A stretch of DNA of 64,000 nucleotides from Solanum dulcamara (Eukaryota; Streptophyta; Magnoliopsida; Solanales; Solanaceae). This document shows, in pieces, positions 23,710-37,100 of this stretch. The DNA is taken from positions 24,658,740 through 24,722,739 of the forward strand of contig NC_077245.1 in NCBI RefSeq assembly GCF_947179165.1, read 5' to 3'. The notes beneath the pieces were generated by a model that worked only from the letters and a program-made list of their open reading frames with translations, made no database searches and was not told where the DNA came from. Position numbers and translations under genes: made by a program. Each line of letters begins with the position of its first letter. The stretch's first letter is position 1.

Positions 23710-24305
23710 AGGGGTGCGCAAAAATTGAACCGACCGATAAATCAAATCAAAAAAATGCTATTGGTTTATTACTATTGGATTATTGGGTTAATAATTTTTT
23801 AATGGTTTCACAAAAAAAATTATCGGGTTATCGGTTCGATATTGATTTTTAATATTGAGTTATTGGGTAAACCGATAACCCATTAAAGCTATAGTAATTT
23901 ACTAAATTATTCCTACATAAATATTAAATATTAATATCAATACCTTATGGGTTACTATTTTTGTCCTTTAACCTTTAATTCATATTATTGTCCTAATTTT
24001 TTAAATTGTGTTGCACTTGTATACTTATTTTCGTGTTAGTTACTATTATTTCTATTTTATGAGCATTATGTAAAGTTATATTATTGTTCTATCGCGCCAA
24101 ATTATTGGAGAAATCATATATTTGTTTTGTGCGTATTTTCTTATTGGTTAAATCAAAAATCGAATCATTAAGGACCAATAAACGATAAATCAAAAATAAT
24201 AGGAAATATCTTATTGATTTGGTTATTGATTTAGCATATTTAAAAATCAAAAATTGATAAATCGAATCGATAATTAATAACTAAACCGAACCAACCGAGA
24301 CAAAA
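23710..24305. repeat. Interspersed repeat rich in AACCGA/ATCGGTT motifs
   Basis: Both ends are rich in ttgaaccgaccgataaatcaa-like and taaaccgaaccaaccgag-like sequence, and inside are ttatcgggttatcggttcgat and taaaccgataaccc. This pattern is common in plant non-autonomous elements, but the ends are not clean inverted repeats, so the class is not assigned. Confidence 0.5.
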
Positions 24306-24388
24306 GCTTCTAATTATCTCCACCTTGAAACAACGAGAGTAAATTAATTTAGATTATTCGACCGGTTTTATAACCTCATCGAACCGGT

Positions 24389-25515
24389 CCTGTTGAAGTA
24401 TTACAGATCTACAGTAAACGTTTTTTTTAAACTCATAATGAGTGATTGCAAAGCCCAAGAAGTTTCAACTCAAATGGATAATTGGAGACGTTAGTCGAGC
24501 GACCTTGAAAAAGTTAGCCGACTTAAGCATAATGAGGGAGCAAATTGCAACTTGGAGGTTCCAGCTTGTGGAAAAGGCCTCCAAATGTAGTAGGACTACA
24601 ACAAATACAGTATTTGTAAAGTCCAAGAAGCTTCAGCTCAAACGGATAATTGAAGACGTTAGTCGAGCGACCTTGAAAAAGTTAGCCGACTTAAGGTTTG
24701 TGTCTAGTTGTTCTTGGTCTTGTTCTTGGTCTGCAAGGGCTGTTGTTGGAAGTGCAGGAACATACAGAGCAGCAACACACCAACACACACTTCAACAACA
24801 GTCAGCAAAAGCTCAACAATATGCATCATGCAACATCAAAATGGTCCCACATGTTACAGTATGATATCATATGCAGCAACTACAGACCCCAAGAAGTTAC
24901 AACCCAAACGGATAATTGGAGACGTTAGTCGAGCGACCTTGAAAAAGTTAACCGACTTAAGACTCATCAAATGGTATACTTCCATATGTCACCAAATCTG
25001 CAACACCATGCACTAACATTGCATGAAGCACTGGCATCTCATGGACAAGCTCGGTATGAAAAAGATTAAGAAGGCGAAGATGAAATGAACGATCTCGACC
25101 CATGGAAATTGGAAGTTTCATATACTTGTTCTTCAATTTAGCTATATTTTAATGTAGCTTAGTTGAATAGGACTAGTGTAGGTTTCTTTCTTGTATTGAC
25201 ATGAAAGAGGAGAGTCTCCCTCATTTACGCTTTTCTTAGCCGCATTGTATCGAGAGGAGTCCTCTCATAGGTTTATTGTTTTCCATCTAGTAATGGGGAT
25301 GAGGTGGCCGATCTTAGTAGGTCGGCCGACTCATGAACCATCTTAAGTTCGGAGGTAAGGTTTATGTCCTCCTCCGTTTATTTTCATTTTATTTTATTTA
25401 TGTTAAGGCTTGAGGGTGCTGCTCAACCCCTAATGTGCACGAGAGGTGGGAGCCTCATATAGGTTCTCTTCCCAAAAAAAAATAAAAAAATAAAAAAATA
25501 AAAAAATAAAATATA
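24389..25515 (+). mobile_element. Unclassified A-tailed retroposon-like repeat with internal direct repeats
   Basis: The block ends in an A-rich tail of aaaaaat units (25478-25511), suggesting reverse transcription of a polyadenylated RNA. Inside are three direct copies of an ~80-bp unit (24448-24530, 24618-24696, 24886-24963) centred on ggagacgttagtcgagcgacc. Copies 1 and 2 are in one frame and give the repeated peptide DVSRATLKKLADL; the third gives DVSRATLKKLTDL in another frame. No RT, integrase or gag was recognised. It may be a non-autonomous LTR-derived or processed transcript copy. Confidence 0.5.
24448..24963 (+). repeat. Three ~80-bp direct repeats
   Basis: Units at about 24448-24530, 24618-24696 and 24886-24963 share cc(a)agaag, c(a/g)gataattg(g/a)agacgttagtcgag and cgaccttgaaaaagtta(g/a)ccgacttaag. 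The spacers between units differ in length and sequence, so the array is dispersed, not tandem. Confidence 0.9.
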
Positions 25516-25625
25516 TAACATCTGCTGAAATTTAAAACATAATTTGTTTCCTCACAGAATAAATAAGCTCCTATTGAACTGGAAAAAAACCATAATCGAA
25601 CAAGTTTTTCCATAAATTCTTTTAA

Positions 25626-26015
25626 GAGCCCGTTTGGATGGGCTTAAAAAAAGTAACTTTTATGTATAAAGTGCTTTTAGAACTTTAAAGTGCTGAAAGT
25701 TATTTTTATAAATAAGCAGTTGAGTGTTTGGATAAAAATGCTTAAATGAGGAAAATTATGTGAATTTTAAGATTAAAAGAATAAAAAGGATAGTTTGGGA
25801 ATTTAGTTAAAATATAAGGGATATAAAAGTAATTTCCATGGTCAAAGAAAATGACTTTAAGTACTTAGAAAAAAAAAGTTAGGAATCCTAACTTTTTATT
25901 TTTGACTGACTTTAAGAACTTTCTGGCTTAAAGTTAGCATTAAGCAAATACGTCCAAAAGCTGAAAAGGGACTTTAAATTGATTTTGACCAACTTAAAGC
26001 CAATTCAAACCGCTC
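25626..26015 (+). mobile_element. Tourist-like MITE, copy 2 (complete, 390 bp)
   Basis: The termini GAGCCCGTTTGGATGGGCTT (left) and the complement of CAATTCAAACCGCTC (right) are imperfect inverted repeats. TAA flanks both ends (25623-25625, 26016-26018), the 3-bp TSD typical of PIF/Harbinger Tourist MITEs. It is the inverted homologue of copy 1 at 23050. Its right end is 264 bp upstream of the ATG at 26280, so it is likely in or next to the promoter of that gene. Confidence 0.9.
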
Positions 26016-26279
26016 TAAATAAAACACGACTCTTCCACCTTAAAATCCTACGCTCAGCATTGTACACAGTCCTCCCTCATACGTATCATTGTCCTATTCT
26101 GTCTCTGCTTCTTCTTAATCATGAATGTCAGCATTTTCGCTGTTGGAGATTGAAACCCTAGATATACTCTCACCCTTTGACTAAAGAAAACCAAAGCCCT
26201 CGATACGCTGAGAAATATTAAAAAGTAATCAATCCAGGTCTGAAACAACGAGAGAAAATTCACCAACCAACACTCCATC
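26016..26279 (+). promoter_or_regulatory. Presumed promoter and 5' UTR of the OXA2-like gene
   Basis: A telo-box AAACCCTA lies at 26153-26160; this element is frequent in plant genes for ribosomal and mitochondrial biogenesis. No strong TATA box was seen, which fits a housekeeping promoter. A possible 10-codon upstream ORF runs 26121-26153 (ATG...TGA), if transcription starts before it. The start of transcription is not defined by sequence. Confidence 0.55.
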
Positions 26280-26683
26280 ATGTCGGTTCAGAGATTCTTC
26301 CAGCATCGCCGTTACTCTCGTAATTCGCCGGAAATCTACTTTCTCTACAATTTCACTTCTTCATATTCTAACACTAAACCCTCCAATCTTTTCGATCCCT
26401 ACCGCCGTCACAACTATGGGCACAGCCGGTATGTCCACTTTCTGAACTCGTTGTTACCATCAAAGCCACAATTTATTATTCCGCACAGTGTTTCCTTCTG
26501 CCGTTCGTTCTCCACTCGTGACTCGCGAATTGGTGACATCAGTGACTCGGTGGTTACTCAGGATGACAACACAGAGTTGTTGATCAGCGAAAATATTAGT
26601 GCAAGTGTTGAAGAGGCGATTCTTCCAGTTCGTGCCTTGATTTCGTTGTTGGATGGTTATCATGAACTCACTGGCTTCCCATG
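26280..26683 (+). CDS. OXA2: OXA2-like exon 1
   Basis: 134 codons plus two bases. ATG at 26280 opens [16 protein letters not shown]. It ends TTC CCA TG|GTAACA, splitting the first Trp codon of the FPWW motif. It codes the targeting region and the acidic linker up to the first membrane segment. Confidence 0.9.
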
Positions 26684-28082
26684 GTAACATACTCCATTCG
26701 TTCCAATTTTTTGTTAAGCACCTTTATATATGTTTATATGATTTTCAGATATTCTGAGCTTTTTGCTGATATTTTAAACATTCCTAGTTTCGATGTAAAA
26801 TTGAAATGTAGTTCTAAAAGATGGCTTTGATAATTGATTCAGTAAGTTGAAAAGAGCCATGATGCACAACTTGAAATTCATATACAGAAGTTAAGCAAAC
26901 AATGCAGAAAATTCTAGCTTGTGAATTGTAATATATGTGGAAAATAACTGCTCTGTCCTTACCTTGCAAAAAAAAGTTGTCTTTCACTAATAGGAACTCA
27001 ACAATTACAAGGGCTATTAATTACTCAGGGAAGGCACATCTAGCTGCAAACAACGGGGGAAGAAGCTACTTGGAAGTGGTTCATAAAAATAAACCAAAAG
27101 GAAATGGAGGTAAATATGATGTTGAGTTGTTGAAGGCTCAAGCCCACCTTGCTGATACAGACCTCCTTGGAAGGTGTCTAGTTGGGAAGTTATCTAGCGA
27201 AAAGTACACTCCTACTAGAAATGATGTCAGAATATGGTACAACAGTCCTCGAAAGGGGAACAAGGAATCCAAATCTATGATATGAACGGTTTTATGTTTC
27301 TCTTTGAGTTTTAGTCCAGAAAGGCAACCGAACATGTTATATGGGACATGGGAGGAGGCAAAGTTGTCGTCTAAAGCTCCAATGCTGGGTCATCAACAAT
27401 AGGATCCTATCCAAACTATCACGAGTTAGAGTGGTTTTGGATTCGAGTTCTAGGGTTACCTCTTCATCTGTGGTTTAGCTGGATGATGAAGAAGATAGGT
27501 GATAGATGTGGAGGATGGATTGAAACAAAGGAGGAGATTGATTTGAGAAATCATTTGCGATGGGCGAGATTATGAGTAAAGGGTCCGGCGGAAAAGATCC
27601 TGACAACCATGGATGTCACCGACGGAGGCATCATCTTCATACTACCAGTCTAGGTTGAAGCTCCGGCAACATACTGGAAAATGGAAGTAGGGGAGGGTAA
27701 TACGGTATAAGAGAGAGAAAGGGGAGAATATCGAGGGAAAGTACAATTAGATATCTTGACGTTGATAGATCTTCGACCGGTTGAGGTTATCATTTTTGAC
27801 CTCATGGAATAAGTATTTATAACATGAGGCTCATCATTATTCCTTAAGGAGCCCAACATACATCTGCATTGAAATTCCACCCTGCTTCTAAGAGAAATTG
27901 TTTCAATTTGAAACTGGTTAGGATCCTATAAATCGCCATTCCCTCTGTTTGTTTTGTTGGGGAGAGGTAGGGGTATTCCAATATAGTTGTGTTGTTATTG
28001 CCTCTCAATCATCACATTATTTTGCTATTGTTATTGTTATTGTCTTGTACAATTTGCATTGCTTTTCGTTTTTGCCATTATG

Positions 28083-28114
<32 letters not shown>

Positions 28115-31100
28115 TTTGAGCCGAGGGTCTTTCGGAAACAGCCTATCTATCTACATGAGTTAGTGGTAAGGTCTGCGTACATTCTATCCTCCTCAGACCC
28201 CGCTTGTGGGATTTCACTGGGTATGTTGTTGTTATTGCAAAGACCCCCATCAAACATTTTTGCTAATCCCGGGAATGACAATTGTAGCTGCTTCCTTTCA
28301 TTTCTACCACTATTTACAATTTTGGAAATGCGATTTGATAAAGCTAGCTCTGATAATTCCAACTTTTGCATAAATTACCTTGCCCTTCTGTTACCAGTTC
28401 CATTCGTTTGCATAAGCCTATAATATTAAACCCTATCAAATGTAACTCTATTCATTTGATTTCTTAGTCTTTTTACCACTTCATACTAGCTGTTATTTAA
28501 CTCTAGGTCTTCAAAGGATTTGTTACCTGAAGAGAATAAGCGAACTCCACCCGTGGTATCTTTATTATCATACAACATCCATCTTTCTCATCGCCGTAAA
28601 GTAGGCTTAAGTTACTAAATGAATGAATTAGAGGTTGTTTGACTTGAAGACAAGTTATGTTGGAACTAATTATGTTGGGATTAGTATGTTGAGATTAGTT
28701 ATCCTGGTATTATTTCTCATTGAATGTCTAGTTTTTTGTATTAAAAGTAATGTGCTTTGCATAATTTTTAAGAATAAGTTATTATTTTACAAAAATACCG
28801 TCCACCTTATTTAGCTTTTTTATATTAGTGATGTATAAAAAGGGGTTGAGGGGGTATCTTAAGTAATTTTAACTATTTTATCCTAGGATAAACTATTCCA
28901 GGATTATTATTCCACCCAAAGGCCGGGATAACTTATCCTAGTACGAATTATTAATCGTGGGATAAGTAGGATTACGGGGTACTAAAAATTTATCTCAAGG
29001 TTATCTCCCCTTATGCATCATACCAAACATGTCCGTAAAGTTTACAGGATGCACAAGAATGATTTAGAGAGTTCAAGGGTAAAGGATCAAATAAGAGAAG
29101 GAGAGATGACAAAAAAGAACAGAATGGAGAATAGATGAAAATAAGTGAGAACTAGTACAAATAGTTGCATGTCATTGCTAACTTGTGACAATGGATTCCA
29201 ATGGATGCCTATGTATGTCGTACTATCCTCAATCTAGTCAAATGTGGCAGTGTCTACTTTTTGGGTTGGAGGAACAGGCTCATTCAAAATCCAAATGTTA
29301 GATATTTCAGAGACCATGCATATTTTCCATGTGAATTTTATGCCTTAGGTTTTGCATTTGTGCTGAATGCCGTTGTCTGTAATTCAGTGTGAACTTTGTG
29401 CTTTAGGATATGCCAGGTTTGTACTTTCTACAAAAATGTACTATCCATTAGCAGTAACCATCACATTGTTGCTATTTTTGTGTTTAAAAAGAATGGTGAA
29501 ACTGCTCAATTATGTACTACACTGATACCAATCAAAAAAACATTCTGTAGTTCACTTTTTTAGAGTCAGTCCTTCACTTTTCACTAAATTACCCCCACAA
29601 GGATCGTCCAGTTTTTCGTCCACGGAGGAACATTTTTACTGACAAATTCTTTCCAAAAGCCTATAGAACAGTCCGTAATGTCTTAATTTAGTATTTTCTT
29701 TCTAATTTTTATTCAATGCTAGTATATGGGCACTTGGTTTTGAAATCATACACTGTACGTACTTGGTTTGCAGGTGGATCATTATAGCTTCTTCAACAGT
29801 TGCTTTGAGGCTTACGTTATTCCCGTTTGTAATATTGCAACGCCAAAAGATGAAAAGAATGGAAGAGTTATTTCCTAAATGTGAGGCTTTGTTTTCAGCA
29901 CCATTAATTTCCCTTTATCTGATGCTAATTTTGGAACTCAAAAAGTAGGATGGAGTGAAAGAGGGGAATGAGTAGGTGGTCCTCTTTTTCCTTTGGTTAG
30001 AATTTCGGAAAGAAGATATTTGAGGCCTGTTGTCCATACAAATAATTTCATTATCTCAACTTCAATTTGAGATGTTAATTGACCATAAATGTGTGTTTTA
30101 CAATTTAATCCATTATTTTAGCTTCAACTTGAGATGGATAATTTGAAGTCAAAAAACTGGTTTGAGGAGTATCTCAAGTGAAACAATGATTTTTACTATC
30201 TAAACTTCAACTTTGTTTCCAAGTGAAATTTTGTCCAAACACAGCTAACTTCCAAATACTCTTTTCAATTTCAACTTTTAGTACTCTTTATCTTTCAACC
30301 TACATGCCTATTTAGAGTATTAAAATCTTCAATCTAGATGCCCTTGTGTTCCCTATTATTCAAAACTATGTAAATTTTACTTTTATCTTCAGTTCTACTT
30401 CTCCCTCCAAGTGCTTCAGTATATATTTGCCCTAGAGTAGAGTTGGCTATATCTTCATTTAATCATTTCATGTTTCTTGAGGTGCTCTTCTTTAAAATGA
30501 AACTTACACAATGTTCAAAAGAGGATGGAGTAGTGGTTCGGCATGGGAGCAACAATGTGGGCACACCAGGTTCGGATCCCAGCTACAATACTTAGTATGT
30601 CCTATCTGCTTCAGCCTTGATGGGCATAAATTGGGAAACCTACGCTTGTGATCCAGCCAAGTTGCCGTGTAGATCAGTTGAGGAGGTGCTCTCAAGCTAG
30701 CCCACACACTACTGATTAAAAAAGACAAGAAAAAAGGAACTAGGATAACTTTGCTGATGCTGCTATTTTCTTTGTTCTGTAAAGAATCTATCTCATAATG
30801 ACATGTCCACCCTAAAAATATAGATGAAAAAGAAAGAGTGAAGAGGCTAGCCTCAATGAGTTGTTCGAGACAACAGACATAGTAATTTACCTCTTAATAG
30901 AGATGTATGCACGCCAGACGCTATTACTTTTTAACTGATCTTTTTATGCATTTTTAAGTGCCTCCTCCATTGCCTCCGCCTATGTCAGGAAGGAGTCTTA
31001 GGGGCCAACTTAAAATCTTTTTTAAGGAGAAACGAGCGGCAGGCGGTCCTTCACTTTTTTGGCTTTTCGTCCCTCTGACACTTCAGGTGATAATCCTATA

Positions 31101-34100
31101 TAATTTATTATATCAAGTTTATTTGCCTTAGAAGACTTTTCATATATAGTAGATAGTTGACTATTTTTCATTATACATTATAGAACACCGAGGAAATTGA
31201 TACTTTTATTTGGGTGTCATGTGTAGCAAAACAAAAATTTGAAAGTCATCATGTTTTAGAATTCATTATTTGCCCATTTAGTATGAGTAGGAGTTAGACT
31301 ACAATAAGTTATATTTCTTTTTCTATGTCTGTTTGCTTTATGCTTAGTCTTTGATGAACACTTCACCCGAAAAAGTAGATGCATTGATGTCATTTTTATT
31401 GTCACATTCTGTCGAAGCTTTTGAAATCTCTGCATGAAATTTGTTACTTCATCGATGAAAGTAGATGTTGTAGAGTAATTTTGTCATCTTGGTCATGATC
31501 TTTATGCGTTTATAGGTGCCCTGCTTTCTTCTTTGGGTTACGACTATTAGAAGAATGTCACTGCATCATCATGAAGGCTTTGATTGTGTAAGAACACCCT
31601 TTTTCATTTATGCAATTCTTGTGCAGGGTCGGTTTTCTTTTTGGTATTATAAGTCTTTTCTTTCTCCCTTTAATTGCTTAGTTTGGTTTTGTATCATCAT
31701 CTTTTACAAGGCTCAATTGATACACCTAGTGAAAAGCTGACTGTATAAGCATTGTTGATGCATATAACATGCGATCCGACAACATAGCGGTGAAACTAAT
31801 ATAGTAATTCGCAAGTAAGTGAGGCACATAATATATGCTACACAAATAGTAAATATTTCGACTGCCTTGTTTTTTCCTCTTCTTATTGCTTCGTCCCTTT
31901 GTCGTATCTCCTCCCGCAAACAAAGAGCACATTTTACGCTCATCCAATGAGGTTTTCCGTTGTTTTAGAGATATCTCAAATGGTTTTTAAATTCATAAAG
32001 CCTCTCTATATCATGAACCATATTTTTATTGTATGGACAACCCTCTTTGTCCCTCACGACCATTTAATCAATCAACTATGCCCTAACCCAAACTATTAGT
32101 TTGGTTATATTCTCCACATTCATTCCAGTTTATTCAAAAAGTTTATTAGGAGATTTGTGATAATTAGATTATTATTACATTGGTTGTCAACCAACTACTA
32201 CCATCCTCTTTTTATCTGAATTTGACTCGAGTTATACTTTGCAACGAGGATTCTTTTAAAGTCACTCGAGATAGCTTTTTCTGATGAATTAAACTATATT
32301 GGTGCAAGGGGGAAAACCCTAATACTTGCTCTTCCACAAAAAAACACGATTATTTGCTAAGAGCATCCAGTATTGGAATATCATTTATGGTCTAGAAGTG
32401 CACATAAAACAGAAATGTTCCACTAATCTGGACAAAGTGATCTCAGCTCCACATAACAGCCAATGGGATTATGTTCGATGCTCCCATTCACACTTCTATA
32501 TTTCCTTCCAACTCACATTTAGTACAATAATTTTCAGCAGTTCTTCAAAATATTGTACAAGGTACTTCCGATTTGTGTCTATTCCTTCCCTTTAGTAGGT
32601 ACTTTTTTGGACCAACTAGCATTTTTCAGTTGTCTCACATTGAGTTTCATACTGTATATTCCTTGTGAGATGCATGCAACGCCAATGGTAGTCTCCCAGA
32701 TAAACAATGGGAAGCAAATAACTTTACAATTTAAGACCTGGCCTACTACCCGATGTTCTCAACCACAAAGGTAATTTCACATTTTTTCATTTTATCCTTA
32801 ACTGACACCGTTTGAAACCATAGTAATGTGCACTTGAAGTTATATCTCTGATCCTTCTCGGTGTTTTATACGCAAGCGTATCATTTGTACATGTAATGAT
32901 TCTTTTATAGCATTGATCACTAAAGGGGAAGACACTATAAGACACTAAGGGGCCGTTTGGTAGATGGATAAGAAATAATTTATCCATGTATTAATTTTCG
33001 TATAACTTCTACAACGTTTGGTAGGTAGATATGAAATAAGTTATTCATGTATAAAATAAATACGATGTGTGGTTGACATTTTAGAAACCCGCATAACTAA
33101 TACATCTATAAGTTATGTGGGAATCTATGTATTATTTTTTGCAGTATAAAATGTGGAATAACTAATACATGTATGCACCCAAGGGTGTGGCCTAGTGGTC
33201 AATGAAGTGGTTGAGAGCCATGAGGTCTCAGGTTCAAATCCTAGCGGAGACAAAAACACTAGGTGATTCTTCCCATCTGTCTTAGTCTGGGTGGACAGAG
33301 TACCTGTTACTGGTAAGAGATAACACGTATTCAGTGGAATTAGTCGAGGTGCGCTAAAGCTAATCCGAAAACCACAATCATAAAAAAAAATAATTAAAAA
33401 AAAATTACATGTATAATTAATATATGAATGACTAATCTCTGCATAACTCTAACTAGCTAACAAACGACCTCTAAGTTGTAGCACTAGCACACTACGACTT
33501 TTCAGCCTCCTGCAGGCCCCTTCATTCCCTCCACCTTACACGGAATAATAAGAGTGCCTAAGGCGGATTCCGTTTGTCTTTAATGATAGACAAAATGAAA
33601 GACTTTCTCAAGATTCTGATTCATCCACTTGAGATTTTTAAATTAAAATAGGTTGGTTGAGCTTGTAAATTCACTCAATCTCATTGAATAAGTAAACAAT
33701 TTAATTGGTTCAATTGCACGATGCCAACAAAATCGAGTGCATTCCCAATTTATTAAATTAACTGATCGACGTGCGGAAGAGTAAAAACTAGACCCAAATA
33801 AGAGTTCTGCCATCTTACTTTACTAATTTCATTTCTGTATGATAGTCACCCCATTCTCACTGCTCCCTTTCTCGGTAAAGCAGAGTGAGCATCTTCTTTC
33901 TTTGCTACTGCTGCCATACCACAAAGAAGTCCAATAGTTGGCTTACGTCTTCTTTCAACCCTGAAAAGAGCATATCATCCCGGGATTAAAAACCTATCAG
34001 TCTGATTGAAGGTGCATAAAAGTTTGCTGCCAATTACTTGTTGAGAAACTTAATAAACTAATTGGGAAGTTAGTGTTAGGGCATCAGAATGCCTTCACTA

Positions 34101-37100
34101 AGAAGAGGCAAATAACTGATGCAGACTTAATTGCGAATGAAGTGCTGACTGGAGACAGAAAGGTGGAGAAGTCTTCTCTGCAAGCTTGATATGGAAAAGG
34201 CTTTTGATTGACTGAATTAGTCCTACCCTAGTGCAATTTTAAGGAAAATGAGTTCGGAGATAGGTGGCTAAAGGGGATAAAATTCAGTATTTCTTCTGCA
34301 AAATTTTCTCTGATAAATGAAAGTCTCGTAGGTTAATAATCACCACAAAAGATCTCAAACAGGAAGATCCACTTTCTGCATTCCAAGTGCTTTTCTATGG
34401 TGGGTCTTAGCAAGATGTTGGAAAAAGTAAACATTTTGCAATGGTTAAAAAGTTTCAAAGTTGCAACCATAACTGGGAACTATGTGTCAGTACATACTTT
34501 CTATATGTTGATGATACACCGAGTTTTGGTGGTGCAGAAAAGTCACAAGTACATCTCAATTTAACATCGTTAATCTTCAAAGCAATGTGTGGATTGCACC
34601 ATCAACATGTTCAAAAGTGTTACCTATCCGGTAAATGAAGTAAGAATTGGGAGAATTCACAGAAATTATTGTTGCAGGATATTCTACTTTTCGACAGCTT
34701 ATTTGGGGCTTCATCTTGGTGCTAAAAGCAAGTCAACATAGGTTTGGAATGGGATTATAGAGAAATTCGAGAAAAGGCTTTCAACCTGATCAAATGCAAT
34801 ACATTTCAATCGCGGCAGACTAACAATAATCAATGGGTTATGAATAACACTCTTACCTATTTCACTACACTTTCCTGTTCCAGTAAGGTTCTCAAGTGAC
34901 TTGATAGATTAGAAGGAATTTCCTATGGGAAAGTAATAGCCAAAATTACAAATTCATTTGGTGAAGTGGAGTAAACTTATCCAACCCAAAGCAAGGTGGT
35001 CTAGGCATCAGGATTCTGGCAATCGCAAATGCATGTCCATGAAAATTGAAATGCTTATGGAGGTACAACCAAGATGAACCTGGTCTATTGAAAGAAGTTA
35101 TTACGTCCAAGTATGGAGAGCGAAAACATTGGTGCACTAAATTACCCAAATCCCCCAATGTGTTGGTTTATGGTCCAGCACACACAAGCTATGGACTGAA
35201 TTCTTCAACAACTGTCTTTAAGGTAGGACATGGATTACATATCAGCTTTTGGAAAGATATATGGCTGGGCGATAATTTTCCTTAAGGTGAATATCTATGG
35301 CTCTTTCTGATCGCGTGTTCTGGACTCCACCACTGCAGAAAATAGAGATGGCAGCACTTGGGACATTCACTTAAGTAGGAATGTCCAACATTGGGAACTT
35401 GATGACCTTCTTGACCTACTTGCTACACTGGAAAGAGCCACAATGAATACACAGGAGTCGGGACATTGACAAACTTGGATGGAGAAGAGCAAGATATGGG
35501 GCATTGAAGGGGTAAATATTTTACTATTTTGGAGTATAAATGTTCTTTTCCCAAAATAAAATATGGCTAATGGTTCCTGCTGGTATTTTTTCTGGTATGT
35601 ATGGACAGAAAGAGACTAAAGATGTTTTGATAGAATTTCAACTCCTAACTATTCCGTTGAAGCCAACTGTCTTCTCAACTACTTTTGCTGGAGTAATTTA
35701 TCCTATGTAAGTAATATTGATCAATTTTTGGATTTTGTTAGCTCCCTGATCTTATGTTAGGATTCTCTTATGTAATGAAACTACAATTCTCTTTTGTACA
35801 TACTGCATCTTCTTGATGCCATCAATGAAACTTCTTGCTTCATAAAAATAAATAAATCAAATAATACAAGCATGCCATCCACAAATAGCAATTAAGAACC
35901 TGTAAGCTTTCTTGGATTCCTACGTTAGTTGTGAAGCCATTCAAACAACCCTCTGTTTTTGCTCTATCATTTGCTTGCTAAGCATCTCTTGACATGTAGT
36001 TTAGCACATAAGGGACAAGTGATTGTATACTCCTTGGGTATCTGAAGAAGTTGGTGGGATTTCCATTAACAAGGATTGAGAATTTGATGAATATATAAAA
36101 ATATATTTGTTGTCTCCTCCTATCGATGAACCCTATCTGTAATTCAAAATCTAAGAAGTCTTCATTGATGTGGGCATGTCTTCCCGAATCCAAGTTGCAT
36201 GCAGTCCTGCCTTCTTTTTGGAGACTAGCAACTATTCTGCAGTCAGCACTGCATCTAATAATGTCTCTTTCAACTAAACATCCTGGGCGAAATGATACCA
36301 TGACATTTAAAATCTTCTTGTGTCTTAAGGAGAGTACATGTGCATAAACTAATCTTTTTGTTTGGGGATAAAGAGAATATTTGTGATTTTTAAAAATATT
36401 TTGTTTTTGATGAAGGTATTCCATTCACAAAAGGGCATCAAGAGATAAGAACAGAGTTTTATTGAATTTGCAATTTTTTTTAATGCTCCTAGGCAGGTTT
36501 AACAAGGACCCTCTCTCTCCTACTTTCTAGGGGAGGGAACAACCCTTTTCTTTCTTCTTCAATCTCCTAACCTTTTTCTTTCTTCTTTAATCTCCTGAGA
36601 TCAAGCTAAAACTCCCCTCAAGTTCCAAAAAGCTGCGGAACGACCAGGTGGAAAGGTATTCAGGAACTCAAAGGGTTAGTTTTTGATATGAAATTCAAGA
36701 GTAATGGAAGCAGTTTCAAGGGAAGATTGACAATTGAAGGTGGACCATGAAGTTGAATGTCATCTCATGGAATGTGGGTGGTATCAATGATGGGGGAAAG
36801 AGAACAGTCCTAAAGAGTTTAATCCATGAATGGGGAGTGACACCTACTAGAGACAAAGGTTGGAGGGGATATCTTAGCTTTTGTTAAAGAAATCTGGGCT
36901 AATAGATGTGTCAAATATGAAAGTCTACAAGCAAATGGCACTAAAGGGGGAATATTAATTATGTAGGACAACAGATCGTGGAAAGGGGAACTCATTTGCT
37001 CTCGGGTGTATTCTCTGTCTTGCAGATTCAAGGCAGTGAATCAAAAACCTTTTAATGGTGTTTGACAGGTATCTATGGGCCAACTTCTAGAAGAGAAAAG

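Noticed and set aside
24448..24963. CRISPR-like spaced direct repeats
   Set aside because: Only three units, ~80 bp each, unequal spacers, plant nuclear context.
24442..25016. Three overlapping ORFs as a real protein with DVSRATLKKL repeats
   Set aside because: The repeats fall in different frames and the block ends in an A-rich tail; more likely a non-coding retroposon.
31627..31660. Acceptor-like site as a possible OXA2-like exon 5
   Set aside because: The translation after the AG does not match the family, whereas 54674 gives GGTLWFQNL in the right phase.
33187..33245. tRNA gene suggested by box A and box B
   Set aside because: No cloverleaf or acceptor stem; it is the head of a SINE with tail and TSD. 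The same holds for 30524-30580.
35978..36424. 148-codon minus-strand ORF first considered a novel intronic gene
   Set aside because: The [13 protein letters not shown] and GFIDRRRQ wording fits a decayed LINE reverse transcriptase.
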